Of a stretch of DNA of 64,000 bases, positions 45,130-54,600 are shown piece after piece. The position numbers and the translations under genes were made by a program. The notes under the pieces are model-generated. The model did no database searches and had not been told where the DNA came from. It saw only the letters and a program-made list of their open reading frames with translations. Every line of letters begins with the position of its first letter. The first letter of the stretch is position 1. The DNA comes from Deltaproteobacteria bacterium (lineage in GTDB: Bacteria; Desulfobacterota; Syntrophia; Syntrophales; UBA5619), in assembly GCA_021372695.1 (NCBI GenBank), contig JAJFTY010000054.1, positions 1-64,000 on the forward strand, in the 5' to 3' direction.

Positions 45130-45909
45130 ATGACCCGTCTGATGCCGGTGATCTTCTTCGGGCACGGCAATCCAATGAATGCCGTGTCGAAAAATTCTTA
45201 TACCGACGGTTGGGCAGTGATCGGTAATTCCATTCCACGTCCGAAGGCCGTGCTGTCCATATCGGCCCACTGGTACATATCGTCCAGTGCCGTCACGGCC
45301 AATTCTGGTCCGGAGACCATCCACGATTTTGGCGGCTTTCCGAAGGAGCTTTACCGGGTGAAATATCCTGCACCCGGCAGTCCGGAACTTGCGAGGGATG
45401 TTCAAAGATTGCTTGGGCCTCTTTCCGTAGCCCTTGATGAAAGCTGGGGGCTGGATCACGGGACATGGTCCGTTTTGCGGCACGTCTTTCCGAAGGCCGA
45501 CATCCCCATCGTGCAACTCAGCATTGACGAGACGCAGCCGCCTCGATTCCATTACGAGATCGGCAAAAAGCTCGCGCCGTTGCGGGCCGAAGGCGTCCTG
45601 ATCATCGGAAGCGGAAATATCGTCCATAATTTGCACGCCTACGCATGGGGAGTGCAGAGTGTTGATCCTTTCGACTGGGCCGTCCGATTCGAGAAACGGG
45701 TGCGAGAACTTCTGATCAACGGGGATGATGCGACCCTGGTCGCCTATGAAAAGTCAGGGCGCGACGCGCATCTGTCGGTTCCTACGCCGGGCCACTATCT
45801 GCCGCTTCTCTATGTCATCGCCGCCCGCAGGAAGGGCGAGCCGGTCCGATTTCCGGTGGAAGGGGTTGACGGCGGCTCGGTTTCCATGCTTGCAGTACAA
45901 ATCGGCTGA
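45130..45909 (+). CDS. Class III extradiol ring-cleavage dioxygenase family protein (YgiD/LigB type)
   Basis: A 259-residue protein of the LigB superfamily, close to 4,5-DOPA dioxygenase. Metal ligands and catalytic His are visible: His in FFGHGNPMNA, SAHWYI, and GSGNIVHNL; the WGLDHGTWSVL motif near residue 100 is typical. The reaction of the best-studied members needs oxygen, odd for an anaerobe, so it may serve under traces of oxygen or catalyse another step. GAGAGG lies upstream of the ATG. Confidence 0.92.
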   Translation: MTRLMPVIFFGHGNPMNAVSKNSYTDGWAVIGNSIPRPKAVLSISAHWYISSSAVTANSGPETIHDFGGFPKELYRVKYPAPGSPELARDVQRLLGPLSVALDESWGLDHGTWSVLRHVFPKADIPIVQLSIDETQPPRFHYEIGKKLAPLRAEGVLIIGSGNIVHNLHAYAWGVQSVDPFDWAVRFEKRVRELLINGDDATLVAYEKSGRDAHLSVPTPGHYLPLLYVIAARRKGEPVRFPVEGVDGGSVSMLAVQIG

Positions 45910-45958
45910 TTCTCCCGACGGGGCAGCCATTTCCCCTGAATCACCTTGTCGGAGCGGC

Positions 45959-46144
45959 CTATCTTGTTCCGAAGTAGATCAGCAGGAGGCCGAGGACGAC
46001 GGCCAGAGCGCCCATGATCCGGAGCGTCGCATCGGGGATCAGCACCAGCCGGTAAAGGTAGGCTTTGAGCTTGTCGGGGAAGGTGAAATAAGGGAGGCCT
46101 TCGACGACGAAAACCATCCCCAGGACGCAGAGAAAATATTTCAT
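45959..46144 (-). CDS. DUF2065 family small membrane protein
   Basis: A 61-residue protein with two hydrophobic helices (residues 1-18 and 40-58) and the family core VVEGLPYFTFPDKLKAYL. Function unknown; such proteins often lie in housekeeping operons, here directly after mazG. Confidence 0.85.
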   Translation of the reverse strand: MKYFLCVLGMVFVVEGLPYFTFPDKLKAYLYRLVLIPDATLRIMGALAVVLGLLLIYFGTR

Positions 46145-46149
46145 GGTTC

Positions 46150-46944
46150 TTATTCCCGCCTCTTGGCTTCTTCCCAGATCTGGTCCATTTCCGCCTGGGA
46201 TGCATCTTTGGTGGTCTTCCCCCGGGCGTTCAACTCACCTTCGATATGGGAAAAACGGCGGGTGAACTTCCGAAGCGACGAGCGGAGCGCCTCTTCGGCG
46301 TCCATCTTTGCGAAACGGCAGAGGTTCACCAGCGTGAAGATCAGGTCGCCCGCCTCTTCCCGCATCCGCTCCGGATCTTTCGCTTCCCGCGCGGCGCGGA
46401 ACTCGGCCAGCTCCTCCTCGACTTTCCTGAGGACGCCCTCGGCATCGGGCCAGTCGAATCCGGCTTCCGAGGCACGGGCGGTGATCCTCTGGGCTTTTGC
46501 CAGCGTGGGGAGCGACCGGGGGATGCCGGCGGTCAGCGAATCCTCGTCCGCTCCCTTGTGCTCCACATCGGCCTTGATCCGCTCCCACTGGACGCGGACG
46601 TCCTCGACGCTCTCGGCCGTGGCGTCCCCGAAGACGTGGGGATGGCGCCGTACCATCTTTGCCGTGACCTCTGTCAGGACGTCAGCGGTCGTGAACTCGC
46701 CCGCCTCTTCCGCCATGTGGGCGAGGAGAAGGATGTGGAAGAGAAGATCGCCGAGCTCCTCCCGGAGATGATCCGGCGGATCCTCCAGGGCCTCGAGGAC
46801 CTCGTAGGCCTCCTCCAGGAGGTAACGGCCGATATCGGGCTTGGTCTGCGCCCGGTCCCAGGGGCAGCCCGCCGGCCCCCGCAGCCGCGCGACCAGGGAG
46901 ATAAGCTCCCGAAATGCCTCTTCGCTCTTGGGGTTCGGTTTCAT
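46150..46944 (-). CDS. mazG: Nucleoside triphosphate pyrophosphohydrolase MazG
   Basis: Hydrolyses abnormal or regulatory nucleoside triphosphates to monophosphates. 264 residues in two tandem MazG domains, the full-length form: the first has CPWDRAQT and the EExxE-type metal site LLEEAYEVLEAL and LREELGDLLFHILL; the second has KVEEELAEFRAA and REEAGDLIFTLVNL. The start is the ATG at 46944 with a weak ribosome site; an open frame extending upstream overlaps the Fe-S gene and is rejected. Confidence 0.95.
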   Translation of the reverse strand: MKPNPKSEEAFRELISLVARLRGPAGCPWDRAQTKPDIGRYLLEEAYEVLEALEDPPDHLREELGDLLFHILLLAHMAEEAGEFTTADVLTEVTAKMVRRHPHVFGDATAESVEDVRVQWERIKADVEHKGADEDSLTAGIPRSLPTLAKAQRITARASEAGFDWPDAEGVLRKVEEELAEFRAAREAKDPERMREEAGDLIFTLVNLCRFAKMDAEEALRSSLRKFTRRFSHIEGELNARGKTTKDASQAEMDQIWEEAKRRE

Positions 46945-46967
46945 GAAGCCCGCGCCTTCACCGATGT

Positions 46968-48278
46968 TCAAGCCTGCTCCGGAGGCAGGGAGCGGCCCAG
47001 GAGTTCCACCAGATGGAGGACGGGCTGCTTCATGCCGAGCTCCCGGACTCCCCAGGCGAGTTGGAGATGGCAGCCGGGGTTGGCCGTCACCAGAACATCG
47101 GCGTTCGTGGCCCGGACATTGGCGAGTTTCCGTTCGAGAATCTTGCGGCTTGTCTCCAGTTCCTTGAGCGCGAATGAGCCGGCCATGCCGCAGCACCAGC
47201 TCGATTCCCTCATCTCCCGCAGCTCCACGCCGGGAATCGTCCGGATGACTTGGCGCGGCGGGCCGGAAAGCCCCTGGCCGTGCACGAGGTGGCAGGGTTC
47301 GTGATAGGTGACGGAGAGCGGCACCGGCCGAAGCTCTTTGGTCCGTATCCCCACGTCAACCAGGAATTCGGAGATGTCGCGGACCTTCTCCCGGAAGCGG
47401 CGGACCCGGTCGTGGTCCTCCTTCCCCTCCAGAAGCTCCTCGTACTCCTTGAGCGCGCAGCCGCAGCCCGCGCAGTCGGTCACGATATAATCCACATCCC
47501 TGGAAAGGAAGAGGTCGATGTTGATCCGGGCGAGGCTGCGCGCGGTTTCGCGATCCCCCTCCGCCAGGTGGGGGGCGCCGCAGCACTTGACCTCCTTCGG
47601 CGTGATCACGTCGAAACCCTGCTGGGAGAGGATGCGAGCCGTCTGCTGCGACACCTCGGAAAAGACCAGGCTCATCGCGCAGCCGAGAAAAAAGCCGACA
47701 CGGCCCCGTTTCTCCCCCCGGGCCGGAATCATCTCCGGAATCCTGAGGCGCAGCGGCGGGGCGAGCTTCGGGAGGATCCCCTCCATCTTGGCCAGCGTTC
47801 CCGGCAGGAGCCGGTTGATTCCGAGATAGCGCACCGCCCACTGGAGCCCCAGGCGCTGGTAGAGCCGGGTGGGAAGCATGGAGGTTTCCATCAGCGCAGG
47901 CGAGGGGAGCATCCGCTTCAGGATGAAATCCCGGAGCATCCCCGCGGGGAGGGAGGGGGGGTGGAAAACCTGCGCCTGGCTGCGGCAGAACTCCATGATC
48001 GTGCCGACGCGGACGCCGGACGGGCAGGCCGTCGAGCAGGCCTTGCAGTCGAGGCAGAAGAAGGCCTCGTCGCGGACGGCCGGGGTGAATTCCAACTGCC
48101 CCTCGGCGACGGCGCGAGCCAGTGCGGCCCGGCCCCGGGGGCTGGACCTCTCGCGGTTCGTGAGTGCATAGGTTGGGCAGACCGCGAGGCAGAAGCCGCA
48201 GCGCATGCACTGGAGAATCGATTCATAGGCCGGGGCGTCTTCCGGATGAAAGTTGCCCGCAGAAGATTGCTCAGCCAT
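46968..48278 (-). CDS. glcF: Glycolate oxidase-type iron-sulfur subunit
   Basis: A 436-residue Fe-S protein. Two 4Fe-4S motifs near the N-terminus (CMRCGFCLAVCP near residue 24; CLDCKACSTACPSG near residue 74) and two CCG domains (GCAMSLVF with VKCCGAPHL; YHEPCHLVHG with SSWCCGMAGSF). It accepts electrons from the FAD subunit and passes them to quinone or another carrier. It overlaps glcD by eight bases. The substrate in this lineage is probably lactate or another 2-hydroxy acid. Confidence 0.93.
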   Translation of the reverse strand: MAEQSSAGNFHPEDAPAYESILQCMRCGFCLAVCPTYALTNRERSSPRGRAALARAVAEGQLEFTPAVRDEAFFCLDCKACSTACPSGVRVGTIMEFCRSQAQVFHPPSLPAGMLRDFILKRMLPSPALMETSMLPTRLYQRLGLQWAVRYLGINRLLPGTLAKMEGILPKLAPPLRLRIPEMIPARGEKRGRVGFFLGCAMSLVFSEVSQQTARILSQQGFDVITPKEVKCCGAPHLAEGDRETARSLARINIDLFLSRDVDYIVTDCAGCGCALKEYEELLEGKEDHDRVRRFREKVRDISEFLVDVGIRTKELRPVPLSVTYHEPCHLVHGQGLSGPPRQVIRTIPGVELREMRESSWCCGMAGSFALKELETSRKILERKLANVRATNADVLVTANPGCHLQLAWGVRELGMKQPVLHLVELLGRSLPPEQA

Positions 48279-49698
48279 GGTTCCCTCCCGGAATCTTCAC
48301 GCCCGCGGAAGTTCCCTCGTCGACGAAGATCTTTCCGGGGTTGAGGCGGCCGTCCGGGTCGAATCCCTTCTTGATTCGGCGCATGACCTCCATCCCTCCC
48401 GCACCGAACTGGCGAAGCAGATACCCCTTCTTGGCGACACCGATCCCATGCTCTCCGGAGACGGTACCCCCCATGGAGAGCACCTTTTCGTAAAGGTCGG
48501 AGAAGAAGGCGTGGACTTTTGCGACCTCCTCATGATTCCGCTCGTCGGTGACCGCCGTGGGGTGGAGGTTGCCGTCTCCGGCGTGGCCGAAGGTGGCGAC
48601 GCGGATGCCGTACTTCTCCTTGAGCCGTTCGATCTCGGCGAAGGTCTCGGCGAGGCAGCTCCGGGGGACGGTGGCGTCTTCGAGAATCGTGGTCGGCGAG
48701 ACCCGGGCCACGGCCGAAAGGGCGGTCCGCCGAGCGGCCGCGAGCTGGGCAGCCTCCTGGGCGTTGGCAGCTTGGCGGATGACATCCGCCTTGACCTCTT
48801 CGAGAACCTTCCGGACCCCCTCCGCCTCTTCGGCCACGACCGTGGGGTGGCCGTCGACCTCGATCAGGAGGAGCGCACCCATCTCGCGGGGGAGGCCGAT
48901 CCCCGCATAGTCCTCCACGCAGTTGATCGTCGTCTTGTCCATGATTTCGAGGGTCGCGGGGATGATTCGGGCGGCGATGATCTTGGAGACGGCGACGCCC
49001 GCGGTCCGGATGTCCTTGAAATAGGCCAACAGCGTCCGCTTGTCCTGGGGCGGGTTGATCAGGCGGACCGTCACTTCGGTGATGATCCCCAGGGTCCCCT
49101 CGCTTCCGACCAGCAGGTCCCGCAGGGAGTAGCCGGCCACGTCCTTGACGCATTTGTTACCGGCGACGAACGCCGTGCCGTCATACAGGAGGCCCGAGAG
49201 GGCCATGACATAGTTCCGGGTGACGCCGTACTTGAGGCCCCTGAGTCCGCCCGCGTTTTCCGCGACGTTGCCGCCGAGCGTCGACACATTCTGGGAGCCG
49301 GGGTCGGGCGGATAGAAGAGGCCTTTGGCCGCTGCCGCATTGAAAAGGTCGATCGTGATGACGCCCGCTTCGGCGGTCGCGGTCAGGTTCTCCTCATCGA
49401 TCTCCAGGATCCGGTTCATCCGGGTGAGGCCCAGGACCATGCCTCCCGACAGCGGCACGCTTCCCCCGGAGAGACCCGTCGCTGCGCCGCGAAGGCTGAT
49501 TGCGAGACCCTCCTGCCGGGCGACCGCCACGGCGGCCTCCAACCCCTCCCGGTTTTGCGGGAACACCGCCACCTCCAGTCCCCCTTTGAGCTCGGGGGTC
49601 GCATCGTAGCCGTAGACGAGGAGGTCTTCTTTTTCGTGGTAGACGTTTCCGGCGCCAACCTTCTGCCGGAGGTGATCGATGACGGTTTTATTCACCAT
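48271..49698 (-). CDS. glcD: FAD-linked 2-hydroxyacid dehydrogenase (GlcD type)
   Basis: FAD-binding oxidase/dehydrogenase of 475 residues (GlcD 460-500). FAD-binding PCMH domain with GAATGLSGGSVPLSGGMV near residue 76, DPGSQNVSTLGGNVAENAGG near residue 142, and the C-terminal cap ending GEHGIGVAKKGYL and GRLNPGKIF. It oxidises glycolate, lactate or a similar 2-hydroxy acid. The start at 49698 has GAGAGG nine bases upstream. First gene of glcD-glcF-mazG, with a strong promoter upstream. Confidence 0.94.
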   Translation of the reverse strand: MVNKTVIDHLRQKVGAGNVYHEKEDLLVYGYDATPELKGGLEVAVFPQNREGLEAAVAVARQEGLAISLRGAATGLSGGSVPLSGGMVLGLTRMNRILEIDEENLTATAEAGVITIDLFNAAAAKGLFYPPDPGSQNVSTLGGNVAENAGGLRGLKYGVTRNYVMALSGLLYDGTAFVAGNKCVKDVAGYSLRDLLVGSEGTLGIITEVTVRLINPPQDKRTLLAYFKDIRTAGVAVSKIIAARIIPATLEIMDKTTINCVEDYAGIGLPREMGALLLIEVDGHPTVVAEEAEGVRKVLEEVKADVIRQAANAQEAAQLAAARRTALSAVARVSPTTILEDATVPRSCLAETFAEIERLKEKYGIRVATFGHAGDGNLHPTAVTDERNHEEVAKVHAFFSDLYEKVLSMGGTVSGEHGIGVAKKGYLLRQFGAGGMEVMRRIKKGFDPDGRLNPGKIFVDEGTSAGVKIPGGNHG

Positions 49699-50042
49699 GG
49701 CGAGCCTCTCAAGATGGAAGAACGTGAATGAAATGAATGATCCCGGATAACCACCTTTGCCCAAGAAAACGATGTCCCGACCCTGCCTGGCGAACCCTGT
49801 GCGGAGCAGGGCACCCCGAGGGCTATATAGAGGGATGACCCGGAAGTGTCAAGGCGAAAGAAGAGAGGAGCGGGTAGAAATAAACCTTGAATTCATTCCA
49901 TTCATGTGCGATTTGCGTATCCGTTCCAGGTCGCCGTCGCCGGTTCCGTGCGGTCATGGGCTGGTCCGTGAGGCCGGCCGGCAAGCATGCCTGATCATTT
50001 GCGCCGCACAATCAACCGTGAATTAAAAGATAGGGACGCATC
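49699..50042. other. 344-base divergent intergenic region
   Basis: Between glcD (minus) and the 3-hydroxyacyl-CoA dehydrogenase gene (plus). It contains the glcD promoter. No gene or clear plus-strand promoter is seen in the rest. Confidence 0.5.
49824..49852 (-). promoter_or_regulatory. Promoter of glcD-glcF-mazG
   Basis: Minus strand perfect TTGACA (49852-49847), 17-base spacer, TATATA (49829-49824). The leader is about 120 bases. Confidence 0.7.
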
Positions 50043-50951
50043 ATGAATGTGGAAGAGATCAAGAAGGTCCTGATCATCGGTTCCGGGACGATGGGGTGCC
50101 AGATTGGCTTTCTCTGCGCCGTGAACGGCTACGATGTGGCGCTCCACGACCTGTCGGAGGAGCTGCTGGCCGAGGCCATGGGTAGAATCGGTCGGATGGC
50201 CGGCGGATATGTGAAGGCCGGGCGGATGTCGCAGAGCGAAGCCGATGTCGCCATCGACAGGATCTCGCCGTCGAGCGACCCGCGGAAGGCGGGACGGGAC
50301 GCCGATTTCGTCAGCGAGTCGGTTCCCGAAGATCCTGCCTTGAAGGGCAGGGTATTCGCGCTTTTCAACGGCATATGTCCGGAGCACGCCATATTCACCA
50401 CCAATACCTCCACGTTGGTTCCCTCCATGTTTGCCGAAGCCACGGGGCGGCCCGATCGATTCGCGGCCTTTCATTTCCACGATGTCCGGTTTACGAACCT
50501 CGTGGACATCATGCCCCATCCGGGAACGTCCGAAGCAACGGTCAGATTGATCGAGGAGTTCGCTCGCAAAATCGGACAGAACCCCGTCACCCTGAAAAAG
50601 GAAAGCAACGGCTATGTATTCAACGCGATGCTGTCGGCATGGCTCGACTCAGCGGAAACCCTGGCCGCAAACGGCGTTTCGTCCATCGAAGATATCGACC
50701 GGTCCTGGATGGCCGTCTTCCACATGCCCATTGGCCCCTTCGGGGTGATCGATTCGATCGGTCTGGAGACGGTCTGGAAAGTCAATGACTTCTGGGCCAA
50801 CCGTCTGAATGACGGCCAGTCCCGGAAGAATGCCGACTTCCTGAAGCGCTTCATCGAGCAGGGGCGGCTGGGCGAAAAGATCGGGAAGGGATTTTACGAC
50901 TACCCGAATCCTGCGTACCGCAAACCGGATTTTACAACAGATAGAAAATGA
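50043..50951 (+). CDS. 3-hydroxyacyl-CoA dehydrogenase (3-hydroxybutyryl-CoA type)
   Basis: NAD-dependent oxidation of 3-hydroxyacyl-CoA to 3-ketoacyl-CoA (302 residues; family about 285-310). Rossmann motif GSGTMGCQIG at residues 13-22, NTSTLVPS, catalytic His in FHFHDV and catalytic Glu/Asn region IEEFARKIGQNPV...KKESNGYVFN; the C-terminal domain includes GPFGVIDSIGLETV. It lies upstream of the importer and acyl-CoA genes on the same strand but has its own 3' gap of about 390 bases. Confidence 0.93.
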   Translation: MNVEEIKKVLIIGSGTMGCQIGFLCAVNGYDVALHDLSEELLAEAMGRIGRMAGGYVKAGRMSQSEADVAIDRISPSSDPRKAGRDADFVSESVPEDPALKGRVFALFNGICPEHAIFTTNTSTLVPSMFAEATGRPDRFAAFHFHDVRFTNLVDIMPHPGTSEATVRLIEEFARKIGQNPVTLKKESNGYVFNAMLSAWLDSAETLAANGVSSIEDIDRSWMAVFHMPIGPFGVIDSIGLETVWKVNDFWANRLNDGQSRKNADFLKRFIEQGRLGEKIGKGFYDYPNPAYRKPDFTTDRK

Positions 50952-51340
50952 ACTGTCAAGACGCGTCGAGCCGATGTCCCGAAAGGGGCTGTTGACCCGG
51001 ACCGTAACCGGCAACCCCGCTTTTTGGCGGGGAAATAGTTCTTGACAGTGCCGGGAAAGATTGTTAAAAAACTCGCGCTCTATCAGGGCCACTCGCCCTG
51101 CGGCGCATCCCATTCCAGCCGGGTTCTTTTCGGCTGCCGCAGGCGGAACGGACCCGGCCATCCAGATCGTTCCTACAACCGTACAGGCAACATAGACTGA
51201 ACGAAGGGCTTCCGAAACGGAGACAGCCCTTCCATACAGTGCGAATAGAAGCATTTCAATCCGGAACCGGCGCGTGAATCTGTCCCGTGAAGGCGCCAGT
51301 CCTTGAGGATCGAGCTACTCTTCCTGTCGAGGTGATATCC
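50952..51340. other. 389-base region with the liv-type operon promoter and leader
   Basis: A CCCCGC/GCGGGG hairpin at 51014-51032 may end the upstream transcript. A promoter follows at 51042-51070, then an approximately 260-base leader without a supported gene. The leader has an 8-bp hairpin at 51203-51232 (GAAGGGCT/AGCCCTTC). Confidence 0.5.
51042..51070 (+). promoter_or_regulatory. Promoter of the branched-chain-type importer operon
   Basis: Perfect TTGACA (51042-51047), 17-base spacer, TAAAAA (51065-51070). It lies about 270 bases before the first start codon. Confidence 0.6.
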
Positions 51341-52411
51341 ATGGATATGAAACGCGACTACTATGAGGATATCCAGCTCTTCGGGAGCGGCGTGGTCCTT
51401 GCTTGGACGGTCGTGCTGCTGCTTGTACTCTTCAGCGTCCCCCTCTATACCCCCAGTTACTACGTCTATCTGCTCAACATCATCATGGTGCATATCATCC
51501 TCGCCGTGGGATTGAACCTCCTGGTGGGCTCCACCGGCCAGATCTCCCTCGGCCATGCCGGCTTCTTCGCGATCGGCGCCTACGGGACGGTCCTCCTGAT
51601 GACCAAGCTCCAGATCCCGTTTATCCCGGCCATCCTGATCGCCGCCTTCATTGCGGCCTTCTTCGGTTTCATCCTGGGGCTGCCTGCGCTGCGCCTGGAG
51701 GGGCCCTACCTGGCGATCGTCTCTCTGGGGTTCGGGCTGACCATCATGCACATCATCGGCGGCGTGGATGCCTTCGGCGGCCGCATGGGCGTCAAGGTGC
51801 CGCCCCTCGACCTGGGTATCCGGCAACTGGGGATCAGCTGGGTTCTGAAGACCGACTTCCAGAAATACTACCTGATCCTGATCATGACGATCGTCATGGT
51901 CATCGGGGCGAGAAACATCCTGAAGACCCGGGTGGGGCGCTCCTTCGTGGCGATCCGGGACAGCGACATCGCCGCGGAGGTGATCGGTGTCAATCTGACC
52001 ATCTACAAGACCCTGGCGTTTGCGGTCAGCGCCTTTTATGCGGGGATCGCCGGAGGGCTCTTCGGATTCGTCCTGGGGTTCTTCGACCCCTTCACCTTCA
52101 ACCTGATCCTCTCGATCATCTTTCTGGTGATGGTCGTCGTGGGCGGGTTGGGTACCATCCTGGGGAGTGTCCTGGGAGCGACGCTGATCACCTACCTCCA
52201 GTACGACCTCCTGAAGAACATTGCCGAGATTCCCTATGTCGGTCCCCTCATGGTGGCCATATCCAAAAACTGGTTTACCATGGTGGGTCTCGAAAACATC
52301 GGCAGCATCGCGATCGGACTCATCATGATCGCCATCATCATTTTCGAGCCGCTCGGCATGTTCGGCGTCTGGATCCGCATGAAGAAGTACTGGATGACAT
52401 GGCCTTTTTAA
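51341..52411 (+). CDS. livM: Branched-chain-type ABC transporter permease LivM
   Basis: Membrane subunit (356 residues, about nine helices) of a hydrophobic amino-acid/carboxylate ABC importer. Conserved LNLLVGSTGQISLGHAGFFAIGAY near residue 55 in two blocks, the cytoplasmic coupling loop TRVGRSFVAIRDSDIAAEVIGVN near residue 200, and MVVVGGLGTILGSVLGA. The start at 51341 has GAGGTG six bases upstream; the open frame to 51287 has no site. The permease-first order M-H-binding protein-G-F is an arrangement often seen near aromatic or organic-acid CoA genes. Confidence 0.93.
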   Translation: MDMKRDYYEDIQLFGSGVVLAWTVVLLLVLFSVPLYTPSYYVYLLNIIMVHIILAVGLNLLVGSTGQISLGHAGFFAIGAYGTVLLMTKLQIPFIPAILIAAFIAAFFGFILGLPALRLEGPYLAIVSLGFGLTIMHIIGGVDAFGGRMGVKVPPLDLGIRQLGISWVLKTDFQKYYLILIMTIVMVIGARNILKTRVGRSFVAIRDSDIAAEVIGVNLTIYKTLAFAVSAFYAGIAGGLFGFVLGFFDPFTFNLILSIIFLVMVVVGGLGTILGSVLGATLITYLQYDLLKNIAEIPYVGPLMVAISKNWFTMVGLENIGSIAIGLIMIAIIIFEPLGMFGVWIRMKKYWMTWPF

Positions 52412-52432
52412 CGATCGGAAAGGTGGTTGGAG

Positions 52433-53308
52433 ATGCCGGTTGGACAGCTCTTGGTTGAAGGTCTGGCGATTGGCGCCTGCTACGGTCTTTTTGCCACGGC
52501 GGTGGTGATCATCTACAAGACTTCCGAGGTGGTCAATTTTGCCCAGGGTGAAATGGCCATGTTCTCTGCGTTCGTCGCCTTCCATATCCTGACCGTCTAT
52601 CAGTGGCCGTTCTGGGCAGCTTTTGTCGCGACGATGCTCTTCTCCGTTCTGCTGGGCGTCCTCATCGAATTTCTCTTCATGCGCCCCGCCAAGCACCCGA
52701 GCATCCTGGGATTGATCGTCATCACCCTCGGGGCGGAGATGCTCCTCGTGGGGCTGGCCGGCTGGAAGTGGGGGGCGGAGCAGAAGAATTTTTCGCTGCC
52801 ACTGAACCCCGCGGTCACCTATGAGCCCATCAGGGGGATGGTTGTCAACAACTGGGCCGTTGCCGTTTTTGTCGTGACCGCCTGCATCATGCTGTTCCTC
52901 TACCTCTTTTTCAAGTACAGCAAGCTGGGGGTGGCGATGCGGGCAACCCAGCAGAACAAGCACGCCGCAAAGATCATGGGTATCCGGACCGAATGGGTGT
53001 TCTCCTTCGCCTGGGGATTCAGCTCCGTGATCGGCGCCATCGCGGGGATGTTCTTCGCCTCCCGGGCGACGCTGGACCCTGCCTTCATGATGGAGCCCTT
53101 CATGCGCGCCTTTGCCGCGGCAGTGCTGGGGGGGCTCATGAGCATCCCGGGGGTGATCATCGGCGGCGGTCTGATGGGGCTGATCGAGAACTTCTTCGGC
53201 TACTACTTTCCCCACTGGAAGCCGATCGTCGCCTTCATCGTGATCATCCTTGTCCTCTGCGTGCGGCCGAGCGGACTTTTTGCCAAGCATTTCATCAAGA
53301 AGGTTTGA
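52433..53308 (+). CDS. livH: Branched-chain-type ABC transporter permease LivH
   Basis: Second permease subunit (291 residues, about eight helices). Conserved GLAIGACYGLFATAVVIIYKTSEVVNFAQGEMAMF near the N-terminus (shown here in part as GACYGLFATA and VVNFAQGEMAM), the coupling loop GVAMRATQQNKHAAKIMGI, and LGGLMSIPGVIIGGGLMGLIEN. The ATG at 52433 is used, preceded by AAAGGTGG. It starts 21 bases after livM. Confidence 0.93.
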   Translation: MPVGQLLVEGLAIGACYGLFATAVVIIYKTSEVVNFAQGEMAMFSAFVAFHILTVYQWPFWAAFVATMLFSVLLGVLIEFLFMRPAKHPSILGLIVITLGAEMLLVGLAGWKWGAEQKNFSLPLNPAVTYEPIRGMVVNNWAVAVFVVTACIMLFLYLFFKYSKLGVAMRATQQNKHAAKIMGIRTEWVFSFAWGFSSVIGAIAGMFFASRATLDPAFMMEPFMRAFAAAVLGGLMSIPGVIIGGGLMGLIENFFGYYFPHWKPIVAFIVIILVLCVRPSGLFAKHFIKKV

Positions 53309-53396
53309 CGGTTCGTGAGAGGATTTTCCCTCTCCGAGGGTTGGGAATGAAGGGGAATGGGAGGAAACTCAGGGTGACTGAAACAAGGAGGGTGCG

Positions 53397-54590
53397 ATGA
53401 TGATCAGAACGAAGACATGGATTTCATGGATGGCGGCACTGGCGCTGGTGTTGATCGCCAATGCAGCGCCGGCGGCCAATCCTCCGGGCTTCGATGATAA
53501 CGAAATCCGGATCGGCCAGTGGGGACCCCAGACCGGACCCGCAGCGCCCTGGGGGTCGGTGGCCCGGGGAAGCAGACTGCTGTTCGACGTCATCAACGAA
53601 GAGGGCGGCATTGCCGGCCGGAAGATCAAATATTTCATCCGGGACGACCAGTACAACCCGGCCCAGACCGCGGCGGTGGTGAAAGAACTGGTGGAGCGCC
53701 AGGGGGTATTCGCCTTCGTCGGCGGCGTCTCCGCGGCGGGCGGCCTCGCGGTGAAGGACTATCTGGCCCAGAACAAGGTGATCTGGGTGGGGCCGGCCAC
53801 CTCCGTCAAGGAGTATGTCTTCCCCGTCCAGCCCTACCTCTTCAGCGTCTACCCCCTCTATGAGGACGAGGCGAGCGTGCTGACGAAGTACATCGTCGAG
53901 ACCCTCAAGACGAAGAAGATCGGGATCCTCTACCAGAACGACTCCTACGGGAAAAACGGCTACGACGGCTGCAAGCAGCGTCTGGCCACCTACAAGATGT
54001 CGCTTGTGGCCGAGATCCCGGTGGAGCCCACCGAAAAGGATCTTGCCTCGCAGATCCTCCGCCTGAAGAGTTCGGGCGCCGAAGCGGTCCTGATGTACGT
54101 CAACCCGACGACGGCCGTGATCACGCTCAAGACCGCCGCGAACGTCGGGTACAAGCCTCAATGGGTCTCCTCCAACACGCTGTCCGACTATCCGCTGATG
54201 TTCAAGATCTCCGGCGGACTCTGGGAAGGGGTCATCACGGGAAACTTCGGCGAAACGCCCGAGTCCACGAATCCCCTGATGGTCAAATACAAGGCGGCGT
54301 CCAAGAGACTCTATCCCGACGAGCGATGGGGAACCTTCTATTCCGCCGGGATCCTCTTCGCCGACCCCCTCGTGGAGGCGCTCAAGAAGGTGGGGCGGAA
54401 CCTGAGCACCGAAGCGGTCTTGAAGGCGCTGAACGCGCTCCGGGATTATCAGACGATCGGGCCGAAGATCAGCTTCTCGGAAAAGCAGCACCAGGGATCG
54501 GATTCCGTCGTGATCCAGAAGTGCGGCCCCAACGGCAGCTACATCGAGCTCCAGGGCTGGACGGCGAACGAGCTGGCCCACTGGAAATAG
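53397..54590 (+). CDS. Branched-chain-type ABC transporter substrate-binding protein
   Basis: Periplasmic binding protein of 397 residues with a signal peptide (residues 1-24, ending APA-A) and the LivJ/LivK-type two-lobe fold: EIRIGQWGPQTGPAAPWG near residue 38, FDVINEEGGIAGRKI, DDQYNPAQTAAVVKELVE and LYQNDSYGKNGYDG. AAGGAGG lies six bases before the first ATG. Members next to acyl-CoA ligase genes often bind aromatic or other carboxylic acids and not leucine; the ligand here is unknown. Confidence 0.92.
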   Translation: MMIRTKTWISWMAALALVLIANAAPAANPPGFDDNEIRIGQWGPQTGPAAPWGSVARGSRLLFDVINEEGGIAGRKIKYFIRDDQYNPAQTAAVVKELVERQGVFAFVGGVSAAGGLAVKDYLAQNKVIWVGPATSVKEYVFPVQPYLFSVYPLYEDEASVLTKYIVETLKTKKIGILYQNDSYGKNGYDGCKQRLATYKMSLVAEIPVEPTEKDLASQILRLKSSGAEAVLMYVNPTTAVITLKTAANVGYKPQWVSSNTLSDYPLMFKISGGLWEGVITGNFGETPESTNPLMVKYKAASKRLYPDERWGTFYSAGILFADPLVEALKKVGRNLSTEAVLKALNALRDYQTIGPKISFSEKQHQGSDSVVIQKCGPNGSYIELQGWTANELAHWK

Positions 54591-54600
54591 TCCATGCGGA

